Source: Pyrenochaeta sp. MPI-SDFR-AT-0127
Lineage: Eukaryota; Ascomycota; Dothideomycetes; Pleosporales; Cucurbitariaceae
Assembly (NCBI GenBank): GCA_020747015.1
Contig: JAGTJM010000037.1
Coordinates: 1-64,000, forward strand
Length of the DNA: 64,000 bases
Direction of reading: 5' to 3'
Under the pieces are notes generated by a model that worked only from the letters and a program-made list of their open reading frames with translations, had not been told where the DNA came from and searched no databases. Positions within the stretch are counted from its first letter, which is position 1; each line of letters opens with the position of its first letter. Of this stretch, positions 21,560-33,736 are shown piece by piece. A program made the translations under genes and the position numbers.

Positions 21560-22806
21560 ATGGCCTTCCCCACGCTCCACGCCCGCGCCGAGGCCAAGCC
21601 GCTCGAGCACCGCTCCTGTCTGACGCCCTCGACGGTCAAGAAGCTGCTCGATGCCGGCTATCCCGTGCTGGTCGAGCGCAGCTCCAAGCAGGCAAACTAT
21701 GCCCGCATCTTCGACGACGACGAGTTTGAGCAGGCCGGCGCGACGCTGATTGACGAGGGCGCATACAAGACGGCGCCCACCGACCGCATCATCATCGGCC
21801 TCAAGGAGCTGCCCGACGACGACTTCCCGCTCGAGCACACGTTTGTGCACTTTGCCCACTGCTACAAGCAGCAGGGCGGCTGGGAGCGCGTCCTGGCCCG
21901 GTTTCCCCGCGGCGGAGGCACTCTCTACGACCTCGAGTTTCTCCAGGACGAGTCGGGCAGGCGTGTTGCCGCCTTTGGCTACCACGCCGGCTTTGTCGGT
22001 GCTGCGCTTGCCATCAAGGTATGACGAGTCACAGGGCCCCAAAGGCCTGTACGGCCTATAAGGCCACAGGTTCTATGCTGTTCAGAGCTGACTTGCCACA
22101 GACGTGGGCATGGCAGCTAACCCACCCCAACGGCGAAGCTCTCCCCGGCATCGAGGCCTTTACTGACGGTCGCGGCTACTACAACAACGAGAGCGAACTC
22201 ATCACCCAGCTCAAGGACGACGTTGCTGCCGGCAAAAAAGTCGCCGGCCGTAAGCCCACCAGCCTGGTTCTGGGAGCTCTTGGCCGCTGCGGCTCGGGCG
22301 CCGTGGACCTACTCGAAAAGATTGGCTGCAGCGACATCAAGAAGTGGGATCTGCCAGAGACCAAGGAGCGCGACGGGCCGTACCCCGAGATTGTAGAGTC
22401 GGACATTTTTGTCAACTGCATCTACCTCTCCAAGCCCATCCCGCCCTTTGTCAACAAGGAGAGCCTACAGTCGCCCAGCCGCAAGCTCAGCGTCGTGTGC
22501 GACGTCAGCTGCGACACAACCAACCCACACAACCCAATCCCAATCTACGACATCAACACAACCTTTGACAAGCCCACCGTCGAGGTTTCTGTTGAGGGGA
22601 ACGGCCCTCGTCTGTCTGTCATCTCCATCGACCACCTTCCATCTGCCTTGCCTCGCGAGTCGTCCGAGGCCTTCAGCAATGCCCTGTTGCCTAGCCTAAT
22701 GGCCCTTAAAGATCGGGCGACGACCCAAGTCTGGCAGGGAGCCGAGAAACTCTTCCATGACAAGGTGCAGACCCTCCCCGGTGGTGTCCCCAAGAAGGAG
22801 GTTTAA
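21560..22806 (+). CDS. LYS1: Saccharopine dehydrogenase (NAD+, L-lysine-forming)
   Basis: Exons 21560-22018 and 22102-22806 flank an 83-bp phase-0 intron (GTATGA...CCACAG); 387 aa, the usual size for fungal Lys1. The enzyme (EC 1.5.1.7) splits saccharopine into lysine and 2-oxoglutarate, the last step of the alpha-aminoadipate pathway. The N terminus LHARAEAKPLEHRSCLTP is the family signature including the substrate-binding KPLEHR region. FVHFAHCYKQQGGW follows, and TSLVLGALGRCGSGAVDLL is the nucleotide-binding loop. DVSCDTTNPHNPIPIYD and the ISIDHLPSALPRESSEAFS region are also typical. The C terminus ends KKEV rather than a peroxisomal SKL/SRL-type signal, so a cytosolic location is suggested. 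The gene is divergent from the SulP gene. Confidence 0.96.
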
Positions 22807-23455
22807 GATGTGACTATTGTCAAAGAGGTTCGGCATACAGATAGACCAAAAGAAGTTGAATCGAGTTTCTGACCAAAGCACAATCCATCCTTGCCTCACC
22901 ACTAATAGAACACCTCGTTGATACTGCTGCATCTTGTGTACATGTGGTTAGGATCAATCAGCTGCGTCTGCTATTATGCCGCACCAGTGCGTGCATCTTT
23001 GACCATCTGGTGAGATCACGTGTACAACTGCTCTGGGAAGCCGCACTAGTAAATGGTTTGTTGGATTGTGGCGGCCTACATGCTAGCAGAGGCAGACGCG
23101 AGTTGGTTTCGTATACCTGCGTATCCGAAGCGTGTTCAAGCGTATCTGGTATTTGCGCGAGTGGGTCCCGCTCATGTCCCTGACGCATTCAGAAACGCCG
23201 CTTGACATGCGTCACCATCTCACTCTAGGGGATCTTTGGGTGCGAAAAGAGAAAAGAGAGAGAAAGAGAAAGAGAAAAAGTCTCCCGATGCAAGTGCTCG
23301 AGAATGATGCATATATATATATATATATAGCGGTGACAACAGCCTTCACAATGGTCCGTTTCCAACTCGCTCTCACAACTGTCTTTATCGCGTCTCTTTT
23401 GCCGCAAGTACAACTGTTCATACATACACTATCAGATTCAGCGTGAAGAGCAAGC
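22807..23455. other. Intergenic; simple repeats before the RTA1-like gene
   Basis: LYS1 3' flank and RTA1-like promoter. It contains a purine-rich tract (GAAAAGAGAGAGAAAGAG, ~23,246-23,280) and an (AT)n run at ~23,310-23,329. No gene recognised. Confidence 0.6.
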
Positions 23456-24392
23456 ATGGCAGCCATGTTCTCGCATGCTTTAGCCTCGCGAGGCGAAGCG
23501 GATTTCGACCTCTACCCCTACACTCCATCCGCAGAGGCAGGCTACACGTTCCTCGCACTTTTCGTCATCGGAGGGGTGACACATCTCATCATGATGGCTT
23601 CCCTCCGGTCCTGGTCATTCATACCATTCATTCTCGGATGCGCCGGTCAGTCGATCCCATGCGCAGTAGCTTGCTAGATATGAGACTTACCATGGATCCA
23701 AAGGCGAAGCAGCAGGTTACTACTGTCGCGCATGGTCAAGCTCCAACATACGCCACGGCAGTCCCTACCTCATCCAACTCATGCTCATCCTAGCGTCAGC
23801 ACCCCTCATCGCTGCAACAGTATACATGACTTTGGGGCGCTTGATCCGCGCTCTCGATGCTGAAGAACTCGCGGTATTGTCGCCACGCTGGACTACCAAG
23901 ATCTATGTTTTGATTGATATCGTTAGCTTTCTTTGTCAGTTGGCCGGGTCAGCGATGCAGGCAAGCGGAGATATTGAAGGAGTGAAGACTGGCAACACAG
24001 TGGTTATGGCAGGTCTTGGCTTCCAGCTCGTTGCATTTGCACTCTTCATCATGACGGCAGGAATCTTCCATCGCAGGCTGAATCAACAGCCCACACAAAC
24101 ATCCAAACGACCTCATGTCATGTGGCGGCGACACATGTGGTCACTGTATGCTGTCAGCATGCTCATCATCCTTCGGAGTACGTTTCGACTGATTGAGTTT
24201 GCGCTAGGGCCAAAGGGATTGCTGTACAAGACGGAGGTATGCATGTATGCCTTTGATGCGTCACTCATGTTTCTTGTTGTCGTAGATATGGCTATCGTCC
24301 ATCCAGGGTTGCTTTTCAGAGTTATCCGGAAGGCTGAAATTATCACCATATCAGATGATGATGATGATAGTAAAGCCATCCTGCTCCGCTGA
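23456..24392 (+). CDS. RTA1-like seven-helix membrane protein
   Basis: Exons 23456-23645 and 23704-24392 around a 58-bp intron (GTCAGT...CCAAAG; acceptor inferred because it restores the family motif); 292 aa. The joined sequence has the RTA1 hallmark across the junction, LGCAGEAAGYYCRAW, followed by PYLIQLMLILASAPLIAATVYMTLGR and a late helix with LRSTFRLIEFALGPKG. Seven hydrophobic segments are visible, and the C-terminal tail carries a DDDDDD run. Yeast relatives (Rsb1, Rta1, Rtm1) are implicated in sphingoid-base export and resistance to toxic lipophilic compounds. Specific substrates here are unknown. The AT microsatellite ~130 bp upstream lies in the promoter. Confidence 0.87.
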
Positions 24393-24995
24393 CTTGTCGA
24401 GAATAGACTTGTGTCCGAAAGTCAAATGTTCAAGCCAGTCATTTCCTTATTGTGTCTCTTCATCAATGCCTACAATTGGGATCTTTTATAAGGAAGTGCA
24501 AGCAGGTACATAAATATGGCAACATTGCAACCCAATAATCAACTCACTCTTTAAGCCTTATTAGATTTCGCAATCGCTGCATAAGTGAGCTTGTCAAAGC
24601 TGGAATGACTCGTTGAAGATAGCTGAAACAATTTAACATGCACGGCTTCACCCGATGATGAAAGATCAGCACGGTCTGTATCTAATTTGAATGAGTATTG
24701 ATTAAAATGCAAATTTTTGAGGCAAGAACCTGTCTTAAATAAGGTAGTTAATTCCACTCTTCAGCACGGTGACTCCGGGATCAATTTATCCAATCTGGAA
24801 GCCTGTGCCGGTTTTCCCAGGGTCCTTGCACTGCAACGCTGGAACATAGCTAGTTCTGTAGTAATAATAAAAAAATCAATAAACCTTGGCCTCCAGGTTA
24901 AGCACATAAGTATTTGTGCCGCGCTTGTCTTCGGAAGCTTGATTTCTCCACTATCCTATCTTGTCCCTCTATCTGCAAGCAATACATTTATCACC
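24393..24995. other. Intergenic, promoter of the Cip1-like gene
   Basis: About 600 bp with no recognisable gene, repeat or RNA. It ends in a CT-rich stretch just before the start codon (CACTATCCTATCTTGTCCC), common at fungal transcription starts. Confidence 0.5.
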
Positions 24996-25842
24996 ATGCT
25001 TTGCCAGAATACTCTTCTCGCCCTTTTGTTCCTTCCATTCTCATTAGCCCAGATTTCTGAGGGGTTTGAAAATGGCTGGGACCAGACTGCATGGCCTACC
25101 TACGCACCAGACTGTAGCCAGGGAGGAGCAGTCACTTTGGATAGCTCCACCGCACATACAGGCAAAAACTCTATCAAAGTTACTGGCGCAGGTGGATATT
25201 GTGGGCATATTTTCGTTGGCACAAACAAAATACCTAGCGGTGATGTGTATGTTAGGTCATACATGTAAGTTCTACCGAAGGCTCAATCAACGACAGCGGT
25301 CTGTCTTTGGTGAAAAATCCTGACATATGCTCCCTCAGAAAAGCCTCCAAGGCCCTTACCGATGCCCACGTCACCTTTATTACCATGCCCGACTCCGCCC
25401 AAGGTGCTAAAAAACACCTCCGCATTGGCGGTCAAAGCAAGATCCTCATGTACAGTGAGTGAACATAAACCCAGTGCAGGTAGGATAGACATTGATCTTG
25501 CAACTTTATTTTCTTCCAGACCGAGAAACGGATGACGCAACCCTTCCCGACCTCTCCCCGCAGGGAATTGCTGCTTCCAAGGCTCTTCCTACGGGCTCCT
25601 GGCAATGTTTCGAGTACCACTTAGGCACCGACGGTACTGTGGAAACTTGGCTTAACAATGCTACTATTGCTGGTCTCACCGTAAAGGCGGGTTCTACCAA
25701 TACCAATGCCGGTCAGTGGCAACGAAGCACTATCAAGCCTAAGATAACTGCGGTTTATTTTGGATGGGAATCGTATGGTGGGGATACTAACACCTTCTGG
25801 TACGATGATATCGTCATTAGCTCTAGTCGTGTTGGATGTTGA
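24996..25842 (+). CDS. Secreted Cip1-like protein (cellulose-induced, lyase-fold)
   Basis: Three exons: 24996-25264, 25339-25454, 25520-25842; introns of 74 bp (GTAAGT...CTCAG) and 65 bp (GTGAGT...TTCCAG). The product is 235 aa with a clear signal peptide (MLCQNTLLALLFLPFSLAQ). The mature part is a single beta-rich domain. ISEGFENGWDQTAWPTYAPD, a GGYCGHIFVGT strand, ETDDATLPDLSPQG and YFGWESYGGDTNTFWYDDI all match my recollection of Trichoderma reesei Cip1, which lacks cellulase activity in classic assays and has a fold related to glucuronan/alginate lyases. No CBM1 is attached here. The likely role is extracellular, on plant-wall or uronic polysaccharides. It is convergent with the AA9 gene. 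Confidence 0.85.
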
Positions 25843-26934
25843 TATCTCACAACTCGACCCCTTCGAGATGTACTAGCCCCAACTCCCAAAACACTACTTT
25901 GTATTGTTAAAAAGAGTTGCTACAGACGAGCAAAATCACTACGAAGATGATGAAACCTGTCAAAATGCCTCATATTGTTCGAGATTGGCGTGACATATAG
26001 TCCTTACATAAGGCTCTTCAATCGCGCGGATGACCTTGATTGTAGCCTTAGCTCAAGAAAGTGCAACAACCGAATCTGCCACTAACCAATATTCAATTCA
26101 CAAAATCCAGGGCACTTATGAACAGGACCGTGTGTTTTGTACTTCACATGCCTAGATTTCCCCATCTAATTGTGTACCATGATGTCTACTTTTCGAGGGC
26201 ATATCCTCGTCGCTTACCTAGCGCACCTCCCGGTAAGTTGAACGAGACATTGTTAAGAAAGACGGCGCTGCTTAATACGTAATTTGGTCTTATTGCAGTC
26301 ACAAATGGTAGGATACGAAAAGATGTTCCGTGAGATCGGGGCTCGAGAGACCCGGTGTAGTGATATTGTTTGGTAGATCTGAAACTTTCCACCACGGTCG
26401 TATTCGGGGACACTATTCCTGGTGTACCTGATTGGGCAAATGCTGGCTCTGCACCTCGAATTACTAGTCATGAATCGTACTTGGAGCGGATATAGAGGGT
26501 GTTGGAAGAAATTAGGCAGACGTGAGGGATGTCGTATAAAACCACAAACTACCTAGTAATCATACCATTGCCCAACCTGACCTCAGGTATGCGTCTGGGT
26601 TCGCAGGATCAACAGATTTTCCCAGCGCCATCTGCTTTGACTTGAGGTCAATGGCTAATCAATCCATTTCAAGCCGCACCTGGACAGAGTCACTTCATTC
26701 TTATTAGTAATGGTGCCCTTGACGATATTTTCGTCTCTATCGTTTCTTGTAATATGTGTTATTTTGCAACTGTACTGATATTCGTCGGCCTGAGAAGATT
26801 CAAGGGTCTGGAGTGCATTTTGAAGTAAATATAGTGCTTATTTGGATACCTCGAAGCATATTTCTGTCCAATCATCGCTTCTTTCGTGAATTTGGTCCTT
26901 TCAGAGTGTTGGACTGCGCAATTTTTTCTAGCCT
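25843..26934. other. Intergenic between convergent Cip1-like and AA9 genes
   Basis: Terminator region for both genes, about 1.1 kb. Short frames at 26,190-26,470 show no known domain. Nothing else seen. Confidence 0.55.
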
Positions 26935-27746
26935 TCAACCAGTCCATGCCTTCGGCTTCGGCTCAACATAGATGGTGATGTCTTTTGGAAACTTGCTCGT
27001 TCCTGGCTCATGGAACCATATACTCGGATCGTCCTCGCTGTACGCATTCGGAAATCGAACGAACGGCCCAGGCGACCCACTACCTCCACCCACAATCTCA
27101 ACGTGTGCGCAGTTCACAAACCACTGGCTTTGACCGTGGTTAGGAGATGCAAGGAAGTGTTCGATTCGAAGCAGGTACTTTCCTGATGGCGTCGTCTTTG
27201 GTATTGTAAAGTTCATCTCGAGCTTTTCGTTGAGTGACCACGTAGTCGCATCTTTCGGACCTGCATATGCAATCTTAAAGAAATCACCACTGCCATCATA
27301 GTCATTGAGACTCTGTAAACCTTCTGGTAATTCTGACAAAAATACCTGTCCGGGGCCCTCATGGAAAATATACGGCTGTGAATCACCTTCATAGTATGGC
27401 CCTGATACCATGAAGCCTACGTCGTCGCCGGCGAGGATCGTAGCGGTCTCGATGGTATCGATATTATGAATGGGGAAGGATCCGCGGCCGCATGTTACGT
27501 TTGCGTTGGCTGGACCATATATGGGGAAGGACTTTTGCCAAAGATTGTCGTATTTGCCAGCATTTCCGGTGACGTCGCGTACGTATTGGAACTCCTTAGA
27601 GACGGTGTTGTTGATTACTAGGCGATTGAAGACATCTGAGTCGTACGGTTAGCAAAACATTTTAAGTAGTATAATGATGACGTACAGTGGGCGCATGTCC
27701 GCTGTAAAAACACAATGCTTAGAACTAGTCGTGCGAAGGGTCTCAT
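26935..27746 (-). CDS. AA9 family (LPMO-like) secreted protein with atypical copper site
   Basis: Exons 27686-27746 and 26935-27635 around a 50-bp intron (GTACGT...CTCAG, GCTAAC branch); 253 aa. The signal peptide MRPFARLVLSIVFLQRTCA ends exactly before H20, so the mature protein begins His-Tyr, as lytic polysaccharide monooxygenases require. The AA9 pattern follows: LVINNTVSKEFQYVRDV near the N terminus, VTCGRGSF, and the C-terminal VNCAHVEIVGGG...RFPNAY...DPSIWF segment. In the conserved second-site motif (usually RxExxALH...QFY) this protein reads R177-I-E-H-F-L-A-S184...Q191-W-F193. The usual second copper His is Ser (H187 lies three residues on, after a two-residue gap) and the axial Tyr is Phe. 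No CBM1. Whether it binds copper or oxidises polysaccharide is open. Confidence 0.88.
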
Positions 27747-30700
27747 TCTAATTGTGACGTGACTACAACTTCTTTCTACTCCCCATATATTCTAGTGTGT
27801 ACATGGTAGATTTATACCATGCGATCAATATTACAACATCAGCACCGCAATGACCTAGCTATCATAAAGTGCTCTAAGGTTCTAGTTCCGAAAATTAAGA
27901 CATCAAAGTGCTCATGATCAAATGCTGCGTTGCCAGGACTTTGGTGTGAGGGCGTACAAAACATTTTTACCAATGAAAACTTACTCGGCTAGTTTCCTAT
28001 ATTGAGGCTGCCTGATCGGGCAATAATTATATGAGCGCTAGATTGGCTGATGTTGTAGCCACTTCAGGATCAACTACAATACTAGCCAGCCGGGAACGGC
28101 TATATTAAAACTAGGGCGTGCTTTTAATGGTAGAATCTGGACTGGATATGTTCCACTTAGAGAACGAATTGGAGTACGGCTCGGAACGGCTGACCCGGGT
28201 GTAATTGGTGAGGGACCATCGTCTCGGAAAGGGCTATGGTGTTAGCGGTACCCACACTAAATGCAAAGCTTCTCTGAACCTCTGCGGACATCGCTCTAGG
28301 ATATTGACACAAGTTTTGCCAGTAAGTTAATTGTTGTGTATACTATAGCTTTGATATTACATGATTGTGTGACGCCGTCCTCTCTAACTTCCAAACGTAT
28401 TCCTCATTGTTTAAAGTCACTGACGTGCTGTCAATATGGCATTATAGCAAAAATAGCCATGATCATCAAGATATTGGGCAATCTGCCCTGCTGGGCGGCG
28501 ATGCGGTCTGGCTGTTTGCTGATAGAAGCGTTCAGTAGTCGTACCTAGGATCACATTCAGCGCCGGACGGGCACGAGGTCCCACCTAATAGAAGAATAGG
28601 AAAGCATCAAGCGCATAGCAAAAATAGGAATTGAAAAGGCTGCGATTTCTTGCTACTAGACGACCTCATTCGATGTTCGATTAAGTTCAGTGTTACAGTA
28701 ATTAAGTAATTATATGGGAGCGGGCACAACAGAGTTTAATAGGTAGGGGATAGAACAGAGATTGATTGATTCCCCTTATTGTCGTCCCCCCTCCACGCTC
28801 CCTGCTTCCTTATATCGTGGGGCGCCCGCAAGCGAGGCGCAGCCGACAAGCACCCTTACTAGGAGTCACGCGAGATAAGGCGTTCACACCGCGTGTTGCA
28901 GTCGACCCATCATCGCTACGGATGTTCCGCTGAATCTATGAAGATCCCCTTACATTAAGAGTACGCTGGATTGTACTGGCCTACTGCCGCTTAATCAAAT
29001 AAAATCTTTGCTAGGATTCTGGAGCATGATTATGGAAACCAGAAAATAGATGCACGTTCTTCAAGACAGGCCATAGCTCAAACCATCTCTCGTGACACCC
29101 CACAGGATGATGGGGGTTTCTGGACTGCTGCGAATTTCAAAGCCCAGGAGATTAGAAAAGAGTCCCAAGTGTGACTCGTTCATCTTCCGGAATGAAACTT
29201 AATATAGCCAAATACCATCAGTTAGTAAGTCGTATCTTTATTTCGGCACAGAAACGGAAGAGTTGGTTATCCTTGGAAGTGATTTCTTATGGGCATTCTC
29301 CCCTACAAGAACGACGCCACTACTTTATGGTGGACAAAAGATAGTGGGAACATATTGAATAGCTTGATATCTTACTTTGAATCACATGACTAACGCATGA
29401 GAAGTAAGAGTTGGGTTCATTCTGAGCTTCACCAACTACGAACTATAATCAATTTGTCTTCCTGTAGACTTGTCTAAAGCCGGAAGTCAATCACGACAAT
29501 AACGTCAAGTAATGCAAAGGCAACAGTGTGTATTGCAGAATTGACGTAAACCGCATGAGCCTCGTAGCGTTGCGATACTTCCAGGCCCTGAACGCGATCC
29601 CACAGACCAAACAACCCATTCCTAAGCATTCCCTAATCATTAGAATGCGCGTCGGTTTTGGCATTTCGGTATCAGTATCACATTGCTCTAACGTCGCAAA
29701 TGAAAAATTGGGGGTGGGCTCGTTGCTGTACTTGATAATATTCATTTGAGCGCTGACAACCAAAGCATCTTATGATACCGTGAATGCATTTCGTATAGTG
29801 CGGAACATTACTGCGACTAACATATGAGGTCGACCTAAAATCATCTACTTTAGCTCAAATCTACCTGAACACGCCACATTCGTTCAAATGCTAGCTCGTT
29901 CAAATGCTAGCTGCGCGACCAGGTCGCTGCCCAGGCTGTTGTGCGATACCGGCGCGTCCTTCAACCCTCCGCCAACGGATTATCGACCTGAGCCATCCTC
30001 CAAAAAAGCCCGGCTAAATACGTGTGTTTACTGCACGTGGTGGTGCGGAATGGGAGTATGTGAAGGCCTAGTTTCCATGGACCAGTCTTCCGGTGTCAGC
30101 ATGTGTGGAAGAAGTGCGCGGCAGTGGGTCTTCCGGAGTATTGCTCTAGGGCGTCCCGACCATGCGGTACAGCTCGTGTTGGTGTCCTGGATTCGATCTG
30201 CGCTACAAGGCACATGAGTTGCTAGTGACGGAACGGGAAGGGACGAGTAGGCAGGATGAGAGGGACTGGCTGGTGATGGAGTAGACAGGTGGCAATATCT
30301 TGTTCAGGGTGGTGTGTGGGGTTTATGCAGAAATCCTTTCATACGAAAAGTGGAAAACTTGATATGATCGTCTATGTGAGCACTAGCGATTGCAAGTACA
30401 ATCGTACCATTCAAGCCACAGATTGCCCCGGAGTGGCTCCAAGCTCACCGGTCAACGCCGGTCAACCTTCTAACCCTCCTGATAGATCTGGCGAATTCTG
30501 TAAGCTTTCGCGACCAACAGGCGACTTGATAGGCGTTTTCACTTCAACACTTATTCACCAGTTCGGAGCGCGCTTAAGAAAGCGACCAGCTGCGAATGGT
30601 GCATTCATGCTGACGAGAGTCTGATATCAAAAAGCACAGACAGAAGAGCCTCCTTTAGCGGCGTCTGGACTCGCTTCCACCTGCTGTGGAACGGCCCGGG

Positions 30701-33700
30701 AGCTTGGACGCTGGCACAACAGAGGGCTTCCGCACCAGATGCCTACCTATGGCACGGCTCGTGAACCGTGTGCTGTGCCATGATTTTGCTATTATAAGGG
30801 CTGGTCTTCCAGCTGCAAGCTACTCCTTAGCCTCCAGCGCGGCTTGAGCAAGTCCCTGAACCGAACCACACGCACTGTATTATTGGTCGTTAAGACGGCG
30901 ATGATATACCGTGGCCTTTGGTTGATCCCAGTCGCAGGTAGTGGGAATGTGATGGAAGGCGTCTTTGGCTGCGAACCATGTCCGTGCCATAACTGTACAG
31001 GATTGCGAAGCGAAAGCGGATGAGAGCGGGAGAGTGGAGAGACATAGCCAATCCAACCTCCAAGTCGTTGCAACTGTCGATGTGGAGCTGTCGAGGCACG
31101 AAAATGTGATGAGTCTGATTGGACACACACAAGAGCCTACGTACGCAGGGCAACAGACTTGATGCTATGCTTTATGCGCTCCGGTAGTACTTGAGCCGCA
31201 CCTTCTACGGGGGTTTGATATCGGAGAATCGGGTATTCGTCCCGCACTCTATTTTGTATGAGCTGTACTACTATGCTCATGGATGCTTGACCTGTTTTTC
31301 TCAAGAGATCCTTCACAAATACACATGTACCGTGGGCCATCATCCGCATGCAAGTACATGTATTGTTTGTGTGCCGCATAGTACCTTCGAACCTACATAG
31401 AAAACTTCATGTCTATCTTGAAGTATACCCACGATTGAACAACTAGTGTAACAGAATATCAATAAGAGCTCACAACAGATATTCACATCCACACTAATCG
31501 TTGAGCCCCGCACAATTCGTCACTAAAGATAGATAGGACTTTATCCTGATCTTAAACACTCACAACGATCTACCTGAGCTAACCAAGTATTGATGGCTTT
31601 GTGTGAGCGGTGCAGGGGCTGGCAAGCGCCGTGGCGGCAAGGCAATGGTGTGAATGGTTGCGTAGAGAGGCTAGTTAAATCTGGGCTGATATATTGTCGG
31701 TGAGCGGGGATTGTGTTGTTCAGCAGAATTTCAAGAGCAGCAAACTTATATTGAGTTGAAAACGACATTAAAATTCTGTCGGTCTTGGTGTTTATCTTAA
31801 GCTATAGGTCAGAGTAGAAATTCAAAGAGCAGGTCAATCGAGTGTCACGAAATCACTGTAGGCGATGCAGTAAGCGTTCAGCCAGTGGATGCATGACGAG
31901 TTGCCAATGCAGGTCAACTGTTTCCTATCCTCCAATCACGGCCCAGCCCGTATGCAAAGGCTACCTCGGCTTACACATCCACTGGTCTCCTTTTGCACAT
32001 GTAAAGTCTTGTCCAGGCACCATGCGCAGCATCCAAGGTATAAGGCCTTCCTTTGACGCCAGTGCCACACATTTCGGACATACAATATGCACTATCGGTC
32101 AATGTACATATCTCTCAACCTTATTATCAAGCCAACCATGGTCAGCAGCTTCTAAGTGGAGAAATCTAAGCCACAGATATGGGGTCATTAGTAGCTAGTG
32201 TGGGCCTTTGTAGGAGCGAAATAGGCCGTGTGATATATTTGGCGAAATCTAATATGATCGACAAGCTTAGAATTCCGGTGGTGTGTCGCGCGACGAAGCT
32301 TGGTATTCTCAGTCGGGATTGGTAATGCAAAGCCATGACTATTGGTTGTCAGAGAACACGAACGACGAGGGTGGACAAGGGAGGCGGACATAGTAATAGA
32401 ACTGCTATATCAAGTCATGTTATCATGGCGCATGGTTCGATAGACACGACTGGTAGTGGGTGAAAATCCACGATATGTGGGAGAGCAGCCATTCGATAGG
32501 ACTGGCCAATGTGAAAGGCGGGATCATTAGAGCCGCTTTAGCCATTCGGAGGGCAAGCTTAGGCGACTCCAATTTGAGCGGCGAAAGCCGGGATGCTTTC
32601 AAGAATGTCGTGACGCCTATGCAGGATTCTTAGTGAAGAAAAAGAAAGAAACAAGGTGTCATTTGCAATCGTGAAGCCACTAAGTGATGGCCATAAGTGG
32701 CTTTGTAGTGTACTCGTCCCATCGAGAGCAGAAGATGAGGCTACGCGTTGCATTCGGACTTGGATACGGACATCTGATACGATGGCTTAGGATTCGCCTC
32801 CGCATACAGACGTCCAGAGCGCTGGTAGATGCGCATTACTAGCAAAAGGTAGACTCAGCTGAGACAGATGATAAAATGATGACGACATGGTATATTGTAT
32901 ACACTGAACTTTGGCCTGAGAGCAGCTCCTTTCGGGAGTCCGAAAGCCATCGCTCACCTATGCGCGAGGCTACATCGCTGCTCGCAGCTCAGTACAAGGT
33001 CTAATCATCTATCTACTGGCCAAGAATAGCTACGTCCGCGGTAGGCCACTCGAGGCTCATGAATTCCTTACTACTTGCTCAACCGAATTCTATAGTCATG
33101 TGAGGTCTCGGAGTTCGATGGTGAAGACGCGGCTTGGTCACGATGACGCGCGTTTGCTGGTCTTAGTTGGTACGTAGAGTTTTCGATAGAAGCTTGCGTC
33201 GATCCTGCAAACTAAATGCCAAACCTTTTGCGAGCCAAGGTGTCACTCCAGACTTTGCGCTGGTGTCGTGACGACTCATGCTACACCGCAGTCGATGATT
33301 TGGCCAGTACTCTGGATTGGAATTGGAACCCTGTGAAGTATCATCAGCACAAAGTCCAAGCGCCTTTGTCGTAAGTTCCATACAGTTATTGGGGGGTCCC
33401 GCGCCGTGCAAGGCTATGCATTGTAAACAATGCGCCCCCTAGAAAATAACCATTCACCATGACATGAATGCCTAAACCAAGTTGGCATCGCCCAGTTGTC
33501 GATTTCGATCTTGTTACTTTCCTTGTGATGGAAAGATCAATGGGCTTACCCTTAATGAAGCGACTCTGGTAGTCGGTAATCTAGCGACAGTCAGCTCGGG
33601 GAATATCAAGCAATAAGCATTCCCGAAGTTGTTCCCCACATGCACAGTGGTCGTGAGCAACTCGGATCCGACATACCGATCATTGGCAGTCTGCTCCGGA

Positions 33701-33736
33701 GCCAGACTAGTAAATTCGTCCCTCGGTAGCAAGCAT
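27747..33736. other. Gene-poor interval, no coding gene supported
   Basis: Six kilobases of average composition with only short, motif-free frames on both strands. A candidate solo LTR lies at 28691-28954. A 16-bp tandem duplication (CGTTCAAATGCTAGCT, twice) sits at about 29,881-29,912. There is no RIP signature comparable to 1,883-9,700 and no recognisable tRNA. It may contain decayed genes or noncoding transcripts that sequence alone does not reveal. Confidence 0.5.
28691..28954 (+). repeat. Candidate solo LTR
   Basis: A 264-bp block beginning TGTTACAGTAATTAAG and ending CCCCTTACA, so it has TG...CA ends. The five flanking bases are TTCAG on the left and TTAAG on the right (4/5 match); alternatively the hexamer ATTAAG brackets a slightly different interval (28680-28685 and 28954-28959). 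The interior has a purine-rich run typical of LTR leaders (GGTAGGGGATAGAACAGAG). No second copy lies in this window, so identity rests on the ends only. Confidence 0.35.

Noticed and set aside
21206..22042. 278-aa minus-strand frame opposite LYS1
   Set aside because: Shadow of the high-GC first LYS1 exon; the plus-strand gene has clear family motifs and a consistent intron.
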